DNA from: Auanema rhodensis
Lineage: Eukaryota > Nematoda > Chromadorea > Rhabditida > Rhabditidae
Direction of reading: 5' to 3'
DNA: 64,000 bases
NCBI GenBank assembly: GCA_964057225.1
Contig: OZ059900.1
Coordinates: forward strand, 13,097,638-13,161,637
Shown: piece by piece, positions 1 through 11,462 of the stretch
How the letters are laid out: each line of letters opens with the position of its first letter
Numbering within the stretch: the stretch's first letter is position 1
Position numbers and translations under genes: made by a program
The notes under the pieces: generated by a model
Seen by the model: the letters and a program-made list of their open reading frames with translations, nothing else
Told to the model about the DNA's origin: nothing
Databases searched by the model: none

Positions 1-20
1 CGCCGTATATATGATCAGTG

Positions 21-50
21 TACAAAGCTATACAAAGCTATACAAAGCTT
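21..50 (+). repeat. 10-bp internal subrepeat (tacaaagcta) x3
   Basis: Two exact copies of tacaaagcta are followed by tacaaagctt. The copy number is 2 in 281-bp units, 3 in 291-bp units and 4 in 301-bp units, so this small tandem repeat explains almost all length variation in the satellite. Point variants inside it mark lineages: tataaagc in many Q-heads, tacgaagc in the 57.8-62.2 kb subarray, and gatatacaaag at about 898, 2042 and 8062. Confidence 0.95.
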
Positions 51-75
51 TATCCGGTGAAACTATAATGTAAAA

Positions 76-83
76 GACGCGTC
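76..83. other. Conserved 8-bp palindrome gacgcgtc in the monomer
   Basis: gacgcgtc contains an MluI site and two CpGs, and it is kept in nearly all units on both arms. Exceptions seen are gacgtgtc in the units starting at 31928, 34778 and 41903, cacgcgtc in the unit starting at 30222, and gaggcgtc at about 63736. It could be a protein-binding site or may simply be conserved by homogenisation; the sequence alone does not decide. Confidence 0.8.
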
Positions 84-161
84 ATGGTCATATTCAAATT
101 TGTTTTGCTTTGGCATCTATAGTGTCATATAATCATACTAAGACAGACAGTTTTCAATATT

Positions 162-178
162 GCACACTCATGGTGTGC
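162..178. other. Conserved short dyad gcacac-N5-gtgtgc in the monomer
   Basis: Six-base inverted repeats (gcacac and gtgtgc) flank a 5-nt loop, tcatg or tcgtg. The arms look unchanged in essentially every unit, while the middle loop base alternates between a and g. A short hairpin or a dimeric binding site are both possible; neither is shown. Confidence 0.7.
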
Positions 179-291
179 TTTCCAAAATGTATTTCCAACT
201 CAGAAGTTCTCTGGTTAGATTGAGATACTACCTCTAACTTGGGTAATTAAACCAAATCTATTCAGGAAACTTATAAACTGTTCTAGCCTAT

Positions 292-582
292 CGCCGTATA
301 TGTGATCAGTGTACAAAGCTATACAAAGCTATACAAAGCTTTATCCGGTCAAACTATAATGTAAAAGACGCGTCATGTTCATATTCAAATTCATTTTGCT
401 TTAGCATCTGTAGTGTTATATAATCATACTAAGACAGACAGTTTTCAATATTGCACACTCGTGGTGTGCTTTCCAAAATGTATTTCCAACTCAGAAGTTC
501 TCTGGTTAGATTGAGATACTACCTCTAACTTGGGTAATTAAACCAAATCTATTCAGGAAACTTATGAACTGTTCTAGCCTAT
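292..582 (+). repeat. E-core monomer, copy 1
   Basis: A 291-bp unit with a P-type ending (ccggtca), core caaattcattttgctttagc, atctgtag, gtgttata and the dyad loop tcgtg. The core is intermediate between canonical and D: it shares attcat with D and keeps gcatct of the canonical form. Otherwise it occurs only at 1436 and 2299 on this strand and in the inverted arm after 62946. Confidence 0.9.
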
Positions 583-1435
583 CGCCGTATATATGATCAG
601 TGTACAAAGCTATACAAAGCTATACAAAGCTTTATCCGGTGAAACTATAATGTAAAAGACGCGTCATGGTCATATTCAAATTTGTTTTGCTTTGGCATCT
701 ATAGTGTCATATAATCATACTAAGACAGACAGTTTTCAATATTGCACACTCATGGTGTGCTTTCCAAAATGTATTTCCAACTCAGAAGTTCTCTGGTTAG
801 ATTGAGATACTACCTCTAACTTGGGTAATTAAACCAAATCTATTCAGGAAACTTATGAACTGTTCTAGCCTATCGCCGTATATGTGATCAGTGTACAAAG
901 ATATACAAAGCTTTATCCGGTCAAACTATAATGTAAAAGACGCGTCATGTTCATATTCAAATTTGTTTTGCTTTGGCATCTATAGTGTCATATAATCATA
1001 CTAAGACAGACAGTTTTCAATATTGCACACTCATGGTGTGCTTTCCAAAATGTATTTCCAACTCAGAAGTTCTCTGGTTAGAATGAGATACTACCTCTAA
1101 CTTGGGTAATTAAACCAAATCTATTCAGGAAACTTATGAACTGTTGTAACCTATCGCCGTATAAGTGATCAGTGTACAAAGCTATACAAAGCTTTATCCA
1201 GTCAAACTATAATGTAAAAGACGCGTCATGTTCATATTCAAATTTGTTTTGCTTTGGCATCTATAGTGTCATATAATCATACTAAGACAGACAGTTTTCA
1301 ATATTGCACACTCATGGTGTGCTTTCCAAAATGTATTTCCAACTCAGAAGTTCTCTGGTTAGAATGAGATACTACCTCTAACTTGGGTAATTAAACCAAA
1401 TCTATTCAGGAAACTTATGAACTGTTGTAGCCTAT

Positions 1436-1726
1436 CGCCGTATATGTGATCAGTGTACAAAGCTATACAAAGCTATACAAAGCTTTATCCGGTCAAACTA
1501 TAATGTAAAAGACGCGTCATGTTCATATTCAAATTCATTTTGCTTTAGCATCTGTAGTGTTATATAATCATACTAAGACAGACAGTTTTCAATATTGCAC
1601 ACTCGTGGTGTGCTTTCCAAAATGTATTTCCAACTCAGAAGTTCTCTGGTTAGATTGAGATACTACCTCTAACTTGGGTAATTAAACCAAATCTATTCAG
1701 GAAACTTATGAACTGTTCTAGCCTAT
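1436..1726 (+). repeat. E-core monomer, copy 2
   Basis: Same diagnostic core, gtgttata and tcgtg loop as the unit at 292, and like it followed by a G-head unit with gtcatggtc. Confidence 0.9.
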
Positions 1727-2298
1727 CGCCGTATATATGATCAGTGTACAAAGCTATACAAAGCTATACAAAGCTTTATCCGGTGAAACTATAATGTAAA
1801 AGACGCGTCATGGTCATATTCAAATTTGTTTTGCTTTGGCATCTATAGTGTCATATAATCATACTAAGACAGACAGTTTTCAATATTGCACACTCATGGT
1901 GTGCTTTCCAAAATGTATTTCCAACTCAGAAGTTCTCTGGTTAGATTGAGATACTACCTCTAACTTGGGTAATTAAACCAAATCTATTCAGGAAACTTAT
2001 GAACTGTTCTAGCCTATCGCCGTATATGTGATCAGTGTACAAAGATATACAAAGCTTTATCCGGTCAAACTATAATGTAAAAGACGCGTCATGTTCATAT
2101 TCAAATTTGTTTTGCTTTGGCATCTATAGTGTCATATAATCATACTAAGACAGACAGTTTTCAATATTGCACACTCATGGTGTGCTTTCCAAAATGTATT
2201 TCCAACTCAGAAGTTCTCTGGTTAGATTGAGATACTACCTCTAACTTGGGTAATTAAACCAAATCTATTCAGGAAACTTATAAACTGTTCTAGCCTAT

Positions 2299-2589
2299 CG
2301 CCGTATATGTGATCAGTGTACAAAGCTATACAAAGCTATACAAAGCTTTATCCGGTCAAACTATAATGTAAAAGACGCGTCATGTTCATATTCAAATTCA
2401 TTTTGCTTTAGCATCTGTAGTGTTATATAATCATACTAAGACAGACAGTTTTCAATATTGCACACTCGTGGTGTGCTTTCCAAAATGTATTTCCAACTCA
2501 GAAGTTCTCTGGCTAGATTGAGATACTACCTCTAACTTGGGTAATTAAACCAAATCTATTCAGGAAACTTATGAACTGTTCTAGCCTAT
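2299..2589 (+). repeat. E-core monomer, copy 3
   Basis: Same diagnostic core, gtgttata and tcgtg loop. It has a private substitution, ggctagattg for ggttagattg. It follows a unit ending in ttataaactg, as the copy at 292 does. Confidence 0.9.
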
Positions 2590-3452
2590 CGCCGTATATG
2601 TGATCAGTGTACAAAGCTATACAAAGCTATACAAAGCTTTATCCGGTGAAACTATAATGTAAAAGACGCGTCATGTTCATATTCAAATTTGTTTTGCTTT
2701 GGCATCTATAGTGTCATATAATCATACTAAGACAGACAGTTTTCAATATTGCACACTCATGGTGTGCTTTCCAAAATGTATTTCCAACTCAGAAGTTCTC
2801 TGGTTAGATTGAGATACTACCTCTAACTTGGGTTTTTAAACCAAATCTATTCAGGAAACTTATGAACTGTTCTAGCCTATCGCCGAATATGTGATCAGTG
2901 TACAAAGCTATACAAAGCTTTATCCGGTCAAACTATAATGTAAAAGACGCGTCATGTTCATATTCAAATTTGTTTTGCTTTGGCATCTATAGTGTCATAT
3001 AATCATACTAAGACAGACAGTTTTCAATATTGCACACTCGTGGTGTGCTTTCCAAAATGTATTTCCAACTCAGAAGTTCTCTGGTTAGATTGAGATACTA
3101 CCTCTAACTTGGGTAATTAAACCAAATCTATTCAGGAAACTTATGAACTGTTCTAGCCTATCGCCGTATATGTGATCAGTGTACAAAGCTATACAAAGCT
3201 ATACAAAGCTTTATCCGGTGAAACTATAATGTAAAAGACGCGTCATGGTCATATTCAAATTTGTTTTGCTTTGGCATCTATAGTGTCATATAATCATACT
3301 AAGACAGACAGTTTTCAATATTGCACACTCATGGTGTGCTTTCCAAAATGTATTTCCAACTCAGAAGTTCTCTGGTTAGATTGAGATACTACCTCTAACT
3401 TGGGTAATTAAACCAAATCTATTCAGGAAACTTATGAACTGTTCTAGCCTAT

Positions 3453-5479
3453 CGCCGTATATGTGATCAGTGTACAAAGCTATACAAAGCTATACAAAGT
3501 TTTATCCTGTCAAACTATAATGTAAAAGACGCGTCATGTTCATGATCAAATTCATATTGCTTAATCATCTATAGTGTCATATAATCATACTAAGACAGAC
3601 AGTTTTCAATATTGCACACTCATGGTGTGCTTTCCAAAATGTATTTCCAACTCAGAAGTTCTCTGGTTAGATTGAGATACTACCTCTAACTTGGGTAATT
3701 AAACCAAATCTATTCAGGAAACTTATGAACTGTTCTAGCCTATCGCCGTATATGTGATCAGTGTACAAAGCTATACAAAGCTTTATCGGGTCAAACTATA
3801 ATGTAAAAGACGCGTCATGTTCATATTCAAATTTGTTTTGCTTTGGCATCTATAGTGTCATATAATCATACTAAGACAGACAGTTTTCAATATTGCACAC
3901 TCATGGTGTGCTTTCCAAAATGTATTTCCAACTCAGAAGTTCTCTGGTTAGATTGAGATACTACCTCTAACTTGGGTAATTAAACCAAATCTATTCAGGA
4001 AACTTATGAACTGTTCTAGCCTATCGCCGTATATGTGATCAGTGTACAAAGCTATACAAAGCTATACAAAGTTTTATCCTGTCAAACTATAATGTAAAAG
4101 ACGCGTCATGTTCATGATCAAATTCATATTGCTTAATCATCTATAGTGTCATATAATCATACTAAGACAGACAGTTTTCAATATTGCACACTCATGGTGT
4201 GCTTTCCAAAATGTATTTCCAACTCAGAAGTTCTCTGGTTAGATTGAGATACTACCTCTAACTTGGGTAATTAAACCAAATCTATTCAGGAAACTTATGA
4301 ACTGTTCTAGCCTATCGCCGTATATGTGATCAGTGTACAAAGCTATACAAAGCTATACAAAGTTTTATCCTGTCAAACTATAATGTAAAAGACGCGTCAT
4401 GTTCATATTCAAATTTGTTTTGCTTTGGCATCTATAGTGTCATATAATCATACTAAGACAGACAGTTTTCAATATTGCACACTCATGGTGTGCTTTCCAA
4501 AATGTATTTCCAACTCAGAAGTTCTCTGGTTAGATTGAGATACTACCTCTAACTTGGGTAATTAAACCAAATCTATTCAGGAAACTTATGAACTGTTCTA
4601 GCCTATCGCCGTATATGTGATCAGTGTACAAAGCTATACAAAGCTATACAAAGTTTTATCCTGTCAAACTATAATGTAAAAGACGCGTCATGTTCATATT
4701 CAAATTTGTTTTGCTTTGGCATCTATAGTGTCATATAATCATACTAAGACAGACAGTTTTCAATATTGCACACTCATGGTGTGCTTTCCAAAATGTATTT
4801 CCAACTCAGAAGTTCTCTGGTTAGATTGAGATACTACCTCTAACTTGGGTAATTAAACCAAATCTATTCAGGAAACTTATGAACTGTTCTAGCCTATCGC
4901 CGTATATGTGATCAGTGTACAAAGCTATACAAAGCTATACAAAGTTTTATCCTGTCAAACTATAATGTAAAAGACGCGTCATGTTCATATTCAAATTTGT
5001 TTTGCTTTGGCATCTATAGTGTCATATAATCATACTAAGACAGACAGTTTTCAATATTGCACACTCATGGTGTGCTTTCCAAAATGTATTTCCAACTCAG
5101 AAGTTCTCTGGTTAGATTGAGATACTACCTCTAACTTGGGTAATTAAACCAAATCTATTCAGGAAACTTATGAACTGTTCTAGCCTATCGCCGTATATGT
5201 GATCAGTGTACAAAGCTATACAAAGCTATACAAAGTTTTATCCTGTCAAACTATAATGTAAAAGACGCGTCATGTTCATGATCAAATTCATATTGCTTAA
5301 TCATCTATAGTGTCATATAATCATACTAAGACAGACAGTTTTCAATATTGCACACTCATGGTGTGCTTTCCAAAATGTATTTCCAACTCAGAAGTTCTCT
5401 GGTTAGATTGAGATACTACCTCTAACTTGGGTAATTAAACCAAATCTATTCAGGAAACTTATGAACTGTTCTAGCCTAT
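3453..5479 (+). repeat. R-head subarray, seven units (D-core and canonical-core)
   Basis: Starts are 3453, 3744, 4025, 4316, 4607, 4898 and 5189. Six have the R-head; 3744 is a 281-bp Q unit. D-core occurs at 3453, 4025 and 5189. The three consecutive units at 4316, 4607 and 4898 join an R-head to a canonical core and look identical to each other, so they appear to be one recombinant unit amplified in tandem. The D-core units here lack the cgaag and cagtag markers of the 57-62 kb array but match the inverted D units at 62364-62945. Confidence 0.85.
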
Positions 5480-7747
5480 CGCCGTATATGTGATCAGTGT
5501 ACAAAGCTATACAAAGCTTTATCCGGTCAAACTATAATGTAAAAGACGCGTCATGTTCATATTCAAATTTGTTTTGCTTTGGCATCTATAGTGTGATATA
5601 ATCATACTAAGACAGACAGTTTTCAATATTGCACACTCATGGTGTGCTTTCCAAAATGTATTTCCAACTCAGAAGTTCTCTGGTTAGATTGAGATACTAC
5701 CTCTAACTTGGGTAATTAAACCAAATCTATTCAGGAAACTTATGAACTGTTCTAGCCTATCGCCGTATATGTGATCAGTGTACAAAGCTATACAAAGCTA
5801 TACAAAGCTTTATCCGGTCAAACTATAATGTAAAAGACGCGTCATGTTCATATTCAAATTTGTTTTGCTTTGGCATCTATAGTGTGATATAATCATACTA
5901 AGACAGACAGTTTTCAATATTGCACACTCATGGTGTGCTTTCCAAAATGTATTTCCAACTCAGAAGTTCTCTGGTTAGATTGAGATACTACCTCTAACTT
6001 GGGTAATTAAACCAAATCTATTCAGGAAACTTATAAACTGTTCTAGCCTATCGCCGTATATGTGATCAGTGTACAAAGCTATACAAAGCTATACAAAGCT
6101 TTATCTGGTCAAACTATAATGTAAAAGACGCGTCATGTTCATATTCAAATTTGTTTTGCTTTGGCATCTATAGTGTCATATAATCATACTAAGACAGACA
6201 ATTTTCAATATTGCACACTCATGGTGTGCTTTCCAAAATGTATTTCCAACTCAGAAGTTCTCTGGTTAGATTGAGATACTACCTCTAACTTGGGTAATTA
6301 AACCAAATCTATTCAGGAAACTTATGAACTGTTCTAGCCTATCGCCGTATATGTGATCAGTGTACAAAGCTATACAAAGCTTTATCCGGTCAAACTATAA
6401 TGTAAAAGACGCGTCATGTTCATATTCAAATTTGTTTTGCTTTGGCATCTATAGTGTGATATAATCATACTAAGACAGACAGTTTTCAATATTGCACACT
6501 CATGGTGTGCTTTCCAAAATGTATTTCCAACTCAGAAGTTCTCTGGTTAGATTGAGATACTACCTCTAACTTGGGTAATTAAACCAAATCTATTCAGGAA
6601 ACTTATGAACTGTTCTAGCCTATCGCCGTATATGTGATCAGTGTACAAAGCTATACAAAGCTTTATCCGGTCAAACTATAATGTAAAAGACGCGTCATGT
6701 TCATATTCAAATTTGTTTTGCTTTGGCATCTATAGTGTCATATAATCATACTAAGACAGACAGTTTTTAATATTGCACACTCATGGTGTGCTTTCCAAAA
6801 TGTATTTCCAACTCAGAAGTTCTCTGGTTAGATTGAGATACTACCTCTAACTTGGGTAATTAAACCAAATCTATTCAGGAAACTTATGAACTGTTCTAGC
6901 CTATCGCCGTATATGTGATCAGTGTACAAAGCTATACAAAGCTTTATCCGGTCAAACTATAATGTAAAAGACGCGTCATGTTCATATTCAAATTTGTTTT
7001 GTTTTGGCATCTATAGTGTCATATAATCATACTAAGACAGACAATTTTCAATATTGCACACTCATGGTGTGCTTTCCAAAATGTATTTCCAACTCAGAAG
7101 TTCTCTGGTTAGATTGAGATACTACCTCTAACTTGGGTAATTAAACCAAATCTATTCAGGAAACTTATGAACTGTTCTAGCCTATCGCCGTATATGTGAT
7201 CAGTGTACAAAGCTATACAAAGCTTTATCCGGTCAAACTATAATGTAAAAGACGCGTCATGTTCATATTCAAATTTGTTTTGCTTTGGCATCTATAGTGT
7301 GATATAATCATACTAAGACAGACAGTTTTCAATATTGCACACTCATGGTGTGCTTTCCAAAATGTATTTCCAACTCAGAAGTTCTCTGGTTAGATTGAGA
7401 TACTACCTCTAACTTGGGTAATTAAACCAAATCTATTCAGGAAACTTATGAACTGTTCTAGCCTATCGCCGTATATGTGATCAGTGTACAAAGCTATACA
7501 AAGCTTTATCCGGTCAAACTATAATGTAAAAGACGCGTCATGTTCATATTCAAATTTGTTTTGCTTTGGCATCTATAGTGTCATATAATCATACTAAGAC
7601 AGACAGTTTTTAATATTGCACACTCATGGTGTGCTTTCCAAAATGTATTTCCAACTCAGAAGTTCTCTGGTTAGATTGAGATACTACCTCTAACTTGGGT
7701 AATTAAACCAAATCTATTCAGGAAACTTATGAACTGTTCTAGCCTAT
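5480..7747 (+). repeat. 281-bp-rich subarray with a three-unit period
   Basis: Eight units start at 5480, 5761, 6052, 6343, 6624, 6905, 7186 and 7467. Three markers rotate: acaattttc (6052, 6905), gtgtgatata (6343, 7186; also 5480, 5761) and gtttttaatatt (6624, 7467). The units at 6343-6904 and 7186-7747 match with an offset of 843 bp (3 x 281), a local trimer repeat. Confidence 0.88.
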
Positions 7748-8891
7748 CGCCGTATATGTGATCAGTGTACAAAGCTATACAAAGCTATACAAAGCTTTAT
7801 CCGGTGAAACTATAATGTAAAAGACGCGTCATGGTCATATTCAAATTTGTTTTGCTTTGGCATCTATAGTGTCATATAATCATACTAAGACAGACAGTTT
7901 TCAATATTGCACACTCATGGTGTGCTTTCCAAAATGTATTTCCAACTCAGAAGTTCTCTGGTTAGATTGAGATACTACCTCTAACTTGGGTAATTAAACC
8001 AAATCTATTCAGGAAACTTATGAACTGTTCTAGCCTATCGCCGTATATGTGATCAGTGTACAAAGATATACAAAGCTTTATCCGGTCAAACTATAATGTA
8101 AAAGACGCGTCATGTTCATATTCAAATTTGTTTTGCTTTGGCATCTATAGTGTCATATAATCATACTAAGACAGACAGTTTTCAATATTGCACACTCATG
8201 GTGTGCTTTCCAAAATGTATTTCCAACTCAGAAGTTCTCTGGTTAGATTGAGATACTACCTCTAACTTGGGTAATTAAACCAAATCTATTCAGGAAACTT
8301 ATGAACTGTTCTAGCCTATCGCCGTATATGTGATCAGTGTACAAAGCTATACAAAGCTATACAAAGCTTTATCCGGTGAAACTATAATGTAAAAGACGCG
8401 TCATGTTCATATTCAAATTTGTTTTGCTTTGGCATCTATAGTGTCATATAATCATACTAAGACAGACAGTTTTCAATATTGCACACTCATGGTGTGCTTT
8501 CCAAAATGTATTTCCAACTCAGAAGTTCTCTGGTTAGATTGAGATACTACCTCTAACTTGGGTATTTAAACCAAATCTATTCAGGAAACTTATGAACTGT
8601 TCTAGCCTATCGCCGAATATGTGATCAGTGTACAAAGCTATACAAAGCTTTATCCGGTCAAACTATAATGTAAAAGACGCGTCATGTTCATATTCAAATT
8701 TGTTTTGCTTTGGCATCTATAGTGTCATATAATCATACTAAGACAGACAGTTTTCAATATTGCACACTCATGGTGTGCTTTCCAAAATGTATTTCCAACT
8801 CAGAAGTTCTCTGGTTAGATTGAGATACTACCTCTAACTTGGGTAATTAAACCAAATCTATTCAGGAAACTTATGAACTGTTCTAGCCTAT
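7748..8891 (+). repeat. Four-unit block related to the left end
   Basis: Starts are 7748 (G-head, gtcatggtc), 8039 (gatatacaaag, P), 8320 (G-head, ggtatttaaacc) and 8611 (cgccgaat, P). This repeats the order at 1727, 2018, 2590 and 2881 with the E-core unit at 2299 missing, suggesting a duplicated copy that lost, or never gained, one unit. Confidence 0.82.
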
Positions 8892-10317
8892 CGCCGTATA
8901 TGTGATCAGTGTACAAAGCTATACAAAGCTATACAAAGTTTTATCCTGTCAAACTATAATGTAAAAGACGCGTCATGTTCATGATCAAATTCATATTGCT
9001 TAATCATCTATAGTGTCATATAATCATACTAAGACAGACAGTTTTCAATATTGCACACTCATGGTGTGCTTTCCAAAATGTATTTCCAACTCAGAAGTTC
9101 TCTGGTTAGATTGAGATACTACCTCTAACTTGGGTAATTAAACCATATCTATTCAGGAAACTTATGAACTGTTCTAGCCTATCGCCGTATATCTGATCAG
9201 TGTACAAAGCTATACAAAGCTATACAAAGTTTTATCCTGTCAAACTATAATGTAAAAGACGCGTCATGGTCATATTCAAATTTGTTTTGCTTTGGCATCT
9301 ATAGTGATCATATAATCATACTAAGACAGACAGTTTTCAATATTGCACACTCATGGTGTGCTTTCCAAAATGTATTTCCAACTCAGAAGTTCTCTGGTTA
9401 GATTGAGATACTACCTCTAACTTGGGTAATTAAACCAAATCTATTCAGGAAACTTATGAACTGTTCTAGCCTATCGCCGAATATGTGATCAGTGTACAAA
9501 GCTATACAAAGCTTTATCCGGTGAAACTATAATGTAAAAGACGCGTCATGTTCATATTCAAATTTGTTTTGCTTTGGCATCTATAGTGTCATATAATCAT
9601 ACTAAGACAGACAGTTTTCAATATTGCACACTCATGGTGTGCTTTCCAAAATGTATTTCCAACTCAGAAGTTCTCTGGTTAGATTGAGATACTACCTCTA
9701 ACTTGGGTATTTAAACCAAATCTATTCAGGAAACTTATGAACTGTTCTAGCCTATCGCCGAATATGTGATCAGGGTACAAAGCTATACAAAGCTTTATCC
9801 GGTCAAACTATAATGTAAAAGACGCGTCATGTTCATATTCAAATTTGTTTTGCTTTGGCATCTATAGTGTCATATAATCATACTAAGACAGACAGTTTTC
9901 AATATTGCACACTCATGGTGTGCTTTCCAAAATGTATTTCCAACTCAGAAGTTCTCTGGTTAGATTGAGATACTACCTCTAACTTGGGTATTTAAACCAA
10001 ATCTATTCAGGAAACTTATGAACTGTTCTAGCCTATCGCCGAATATGTGATCAGGGTACAAAGCTATACAAAGCTTTATCCGGTCAAACTATAATGTAAA
10101 AGACGCGTCATGTTCATATTCAAATTTGTTTTGCTTTGGCATCTATAGTGTTATATAATCATACTAAGACAGACAGTTTTCAATATTGCACACTCATGGT
10201 GTGCTTTCCAAAATGTATTTCCAACTCAGAAGTTCTCTGGTTAGATTGAGATACTACCTCTAACTTGGGTAATTAAACCAAATCTATTCAGGAAACTTAT
10301 GAACTGTTCTAGCCTAT
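8892..10317 (+). repeat. C-unit block 1 (five units, 1426 bp)
   Basis: Units: 8892 (R-head, D-core, tail aaccatatc), 9183 (C-unit, 292 bp), 9475 (cgccgaat, G ending, ggtattt), 9756 and 10037 (cgccgaat with cagggtac, P). The D unit with aaccatatc directly followed by a C-unit marks each later block start up to 17.5 kb. Confidence 0.88.
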
Positions 10318-11462
10318 CGCCGTATATGTGATCAGTGTACAAAGCTATACAAAGCTATACAAAGTTTTATCCTGTCAAACTATAATGTAAAAGACGCGTC
10401 ATGTTCATGATCAAATTCATATTGCTTAATCATCTATAGTGTCATATAATCATACTAAGACAGACAGTTTTCAATATTGCACACTCATGGTGTGCTTTCC
10501 AAAATGTATTTCCAACTCAGAAGTTCTCTGGTTAGATTGAGATACTACCTCTAACTTGGGTAATTAAACCATATCTATTCAGGAAACTTATGAACTGTTC
10601 TAGCCTATCGCCGTATATCTGATCAGTGTACAAAGCTATACAAAGCTATACAAAGTTTTATCCTGTCAAACTATAATGTAAAAGACGCGTCATGGTCATA
10701 TTCAAATTTGTTTTGCTTTGGCATCTATAGTGATCATATAATCATACTAAGACAGACAGTTTTCAATATTGCACACTCATGGTGTGCTTTCCAAAATGTA
10801 TTTCCAACTCAGAAGTTCTCTGGTTAGATTGAGATACTACCTCTAACTTGGGTAATTAAACCAAATCTATTCAGGAAACTTATGAACTGTTCTAGCCTAT
10901 CGCCGAATATGTGATCAGTGTACAAAGCTATACAAAGCTTTATCCGGTGAAACTATAATGTAAAAGACGCGTCATGTTCATATTCAAATTTGTTTTGCTT
11001 TGGCATCTATAGTGTCATATAATCATACTAAGACAGACAGTTTTCAATATTGCACACTCATGGTGTGCTTTCCAAAATGTATTTCCAACTCAGAAGTTCT
11101 CTGGTTAGATTGAGATACTACCTCTAACTTGGGTATTTAAACCAAATCTATTCAGGAAACTTATGAACTGTTCTAGCCTATCGCCGAATATGTGATCAGT
11201 GTACAAAGCTATACAAAGCTTTATCCGGTCAAACTATAATGTAAAAGACGCGTCATGTTCATATTCAAATTTGTTTTGCTTTGGCATCTATAGTGTCATA
11301 TAATCATACTAAGACAGACAGTTTTCAATATTGCACACTCATGGTGTGCTTTCCAAAATGTATTTCCAACTCAGAAGTTCTCTGGTTAGATTGAGATACT
11401 ACCTCTAACTTGGGTAATTAAACCAAATCTATTCAGGAAACTTATGAACTGTTCTAGCCTAT
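10318..11462 (+). repeat. C-unit block 2 (four units, 1145 bp)
   Basis: Units at 10318 (R/D, aaccatatc), 10609 (C-unit), 10901 (cgccgaat, G ending, ggtattt) and 11182 (cgccgaat, P). Matches block 1 except that block 1 has an additional P unit and the cagggtac variant. Confidence 0.88.

Larger units (their letters stand above)
1..291 (+). repeat. Reference monomer (291 bp, G-head, canonical core)
   Basis: This unit is used for internal numbering. In order: cgccgtat at 1-8; the tgatca palindrome at 12-17; three 10-bp subrepeats at 21-50; tatccggtga at about 51-60; the 8-bp palindrome gacgcgtc at 76-83; the canonical core at about 95-120; a nearly invariant half from about 130 to 291 that contains a 6-bp-stem dyad at 162-178 and ends in ttctagcctat. 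Most differences between units fall before about position 125. The second half varies at only a few recurrent sites: the dyad loop, tttcc/ttttc, ggtaatt/ggtattt/ggttatt and ttatgaac/ttataaac. Confidence 0.95.
1..3452 (+). repeat. Left subarray: 12 units mixing G, P and E-core variants
   Basis: Unit starts are 1, 292, 583, 874, 1155, 1436, 1727, 2018, 2299, 2590, 2881 and 3162. A three-unit order (E-core, then G-head with gtcatggtc, then a two-subrepeat unit with gatatacaaag) occurs at 292-1154 and again at 1436-2298, offset by 1144 bp. The units at 874 and 1155 share gaatgagata and an altered tail (ctgttgta). The unit at 2590 has ggtttttaaacc in place of ggtaattaaacc. This is the only + strand part of the window with E-core units. 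Confidence 0.9.

Noticed and set aside
61-80. Bacterial-type -10 box (tataat) and other promoter-like words
   Set aside because: The word recurs in nearly every unit of an AT-rich eukaryotic satellite and has no associated gene.
95-115. RNA polymerase III A box at tggcatctatagtg
   Set aside because: It departs from the A-box consensus at the seventh base and no B box follows, so it does not support a tRNA or SINE origin.
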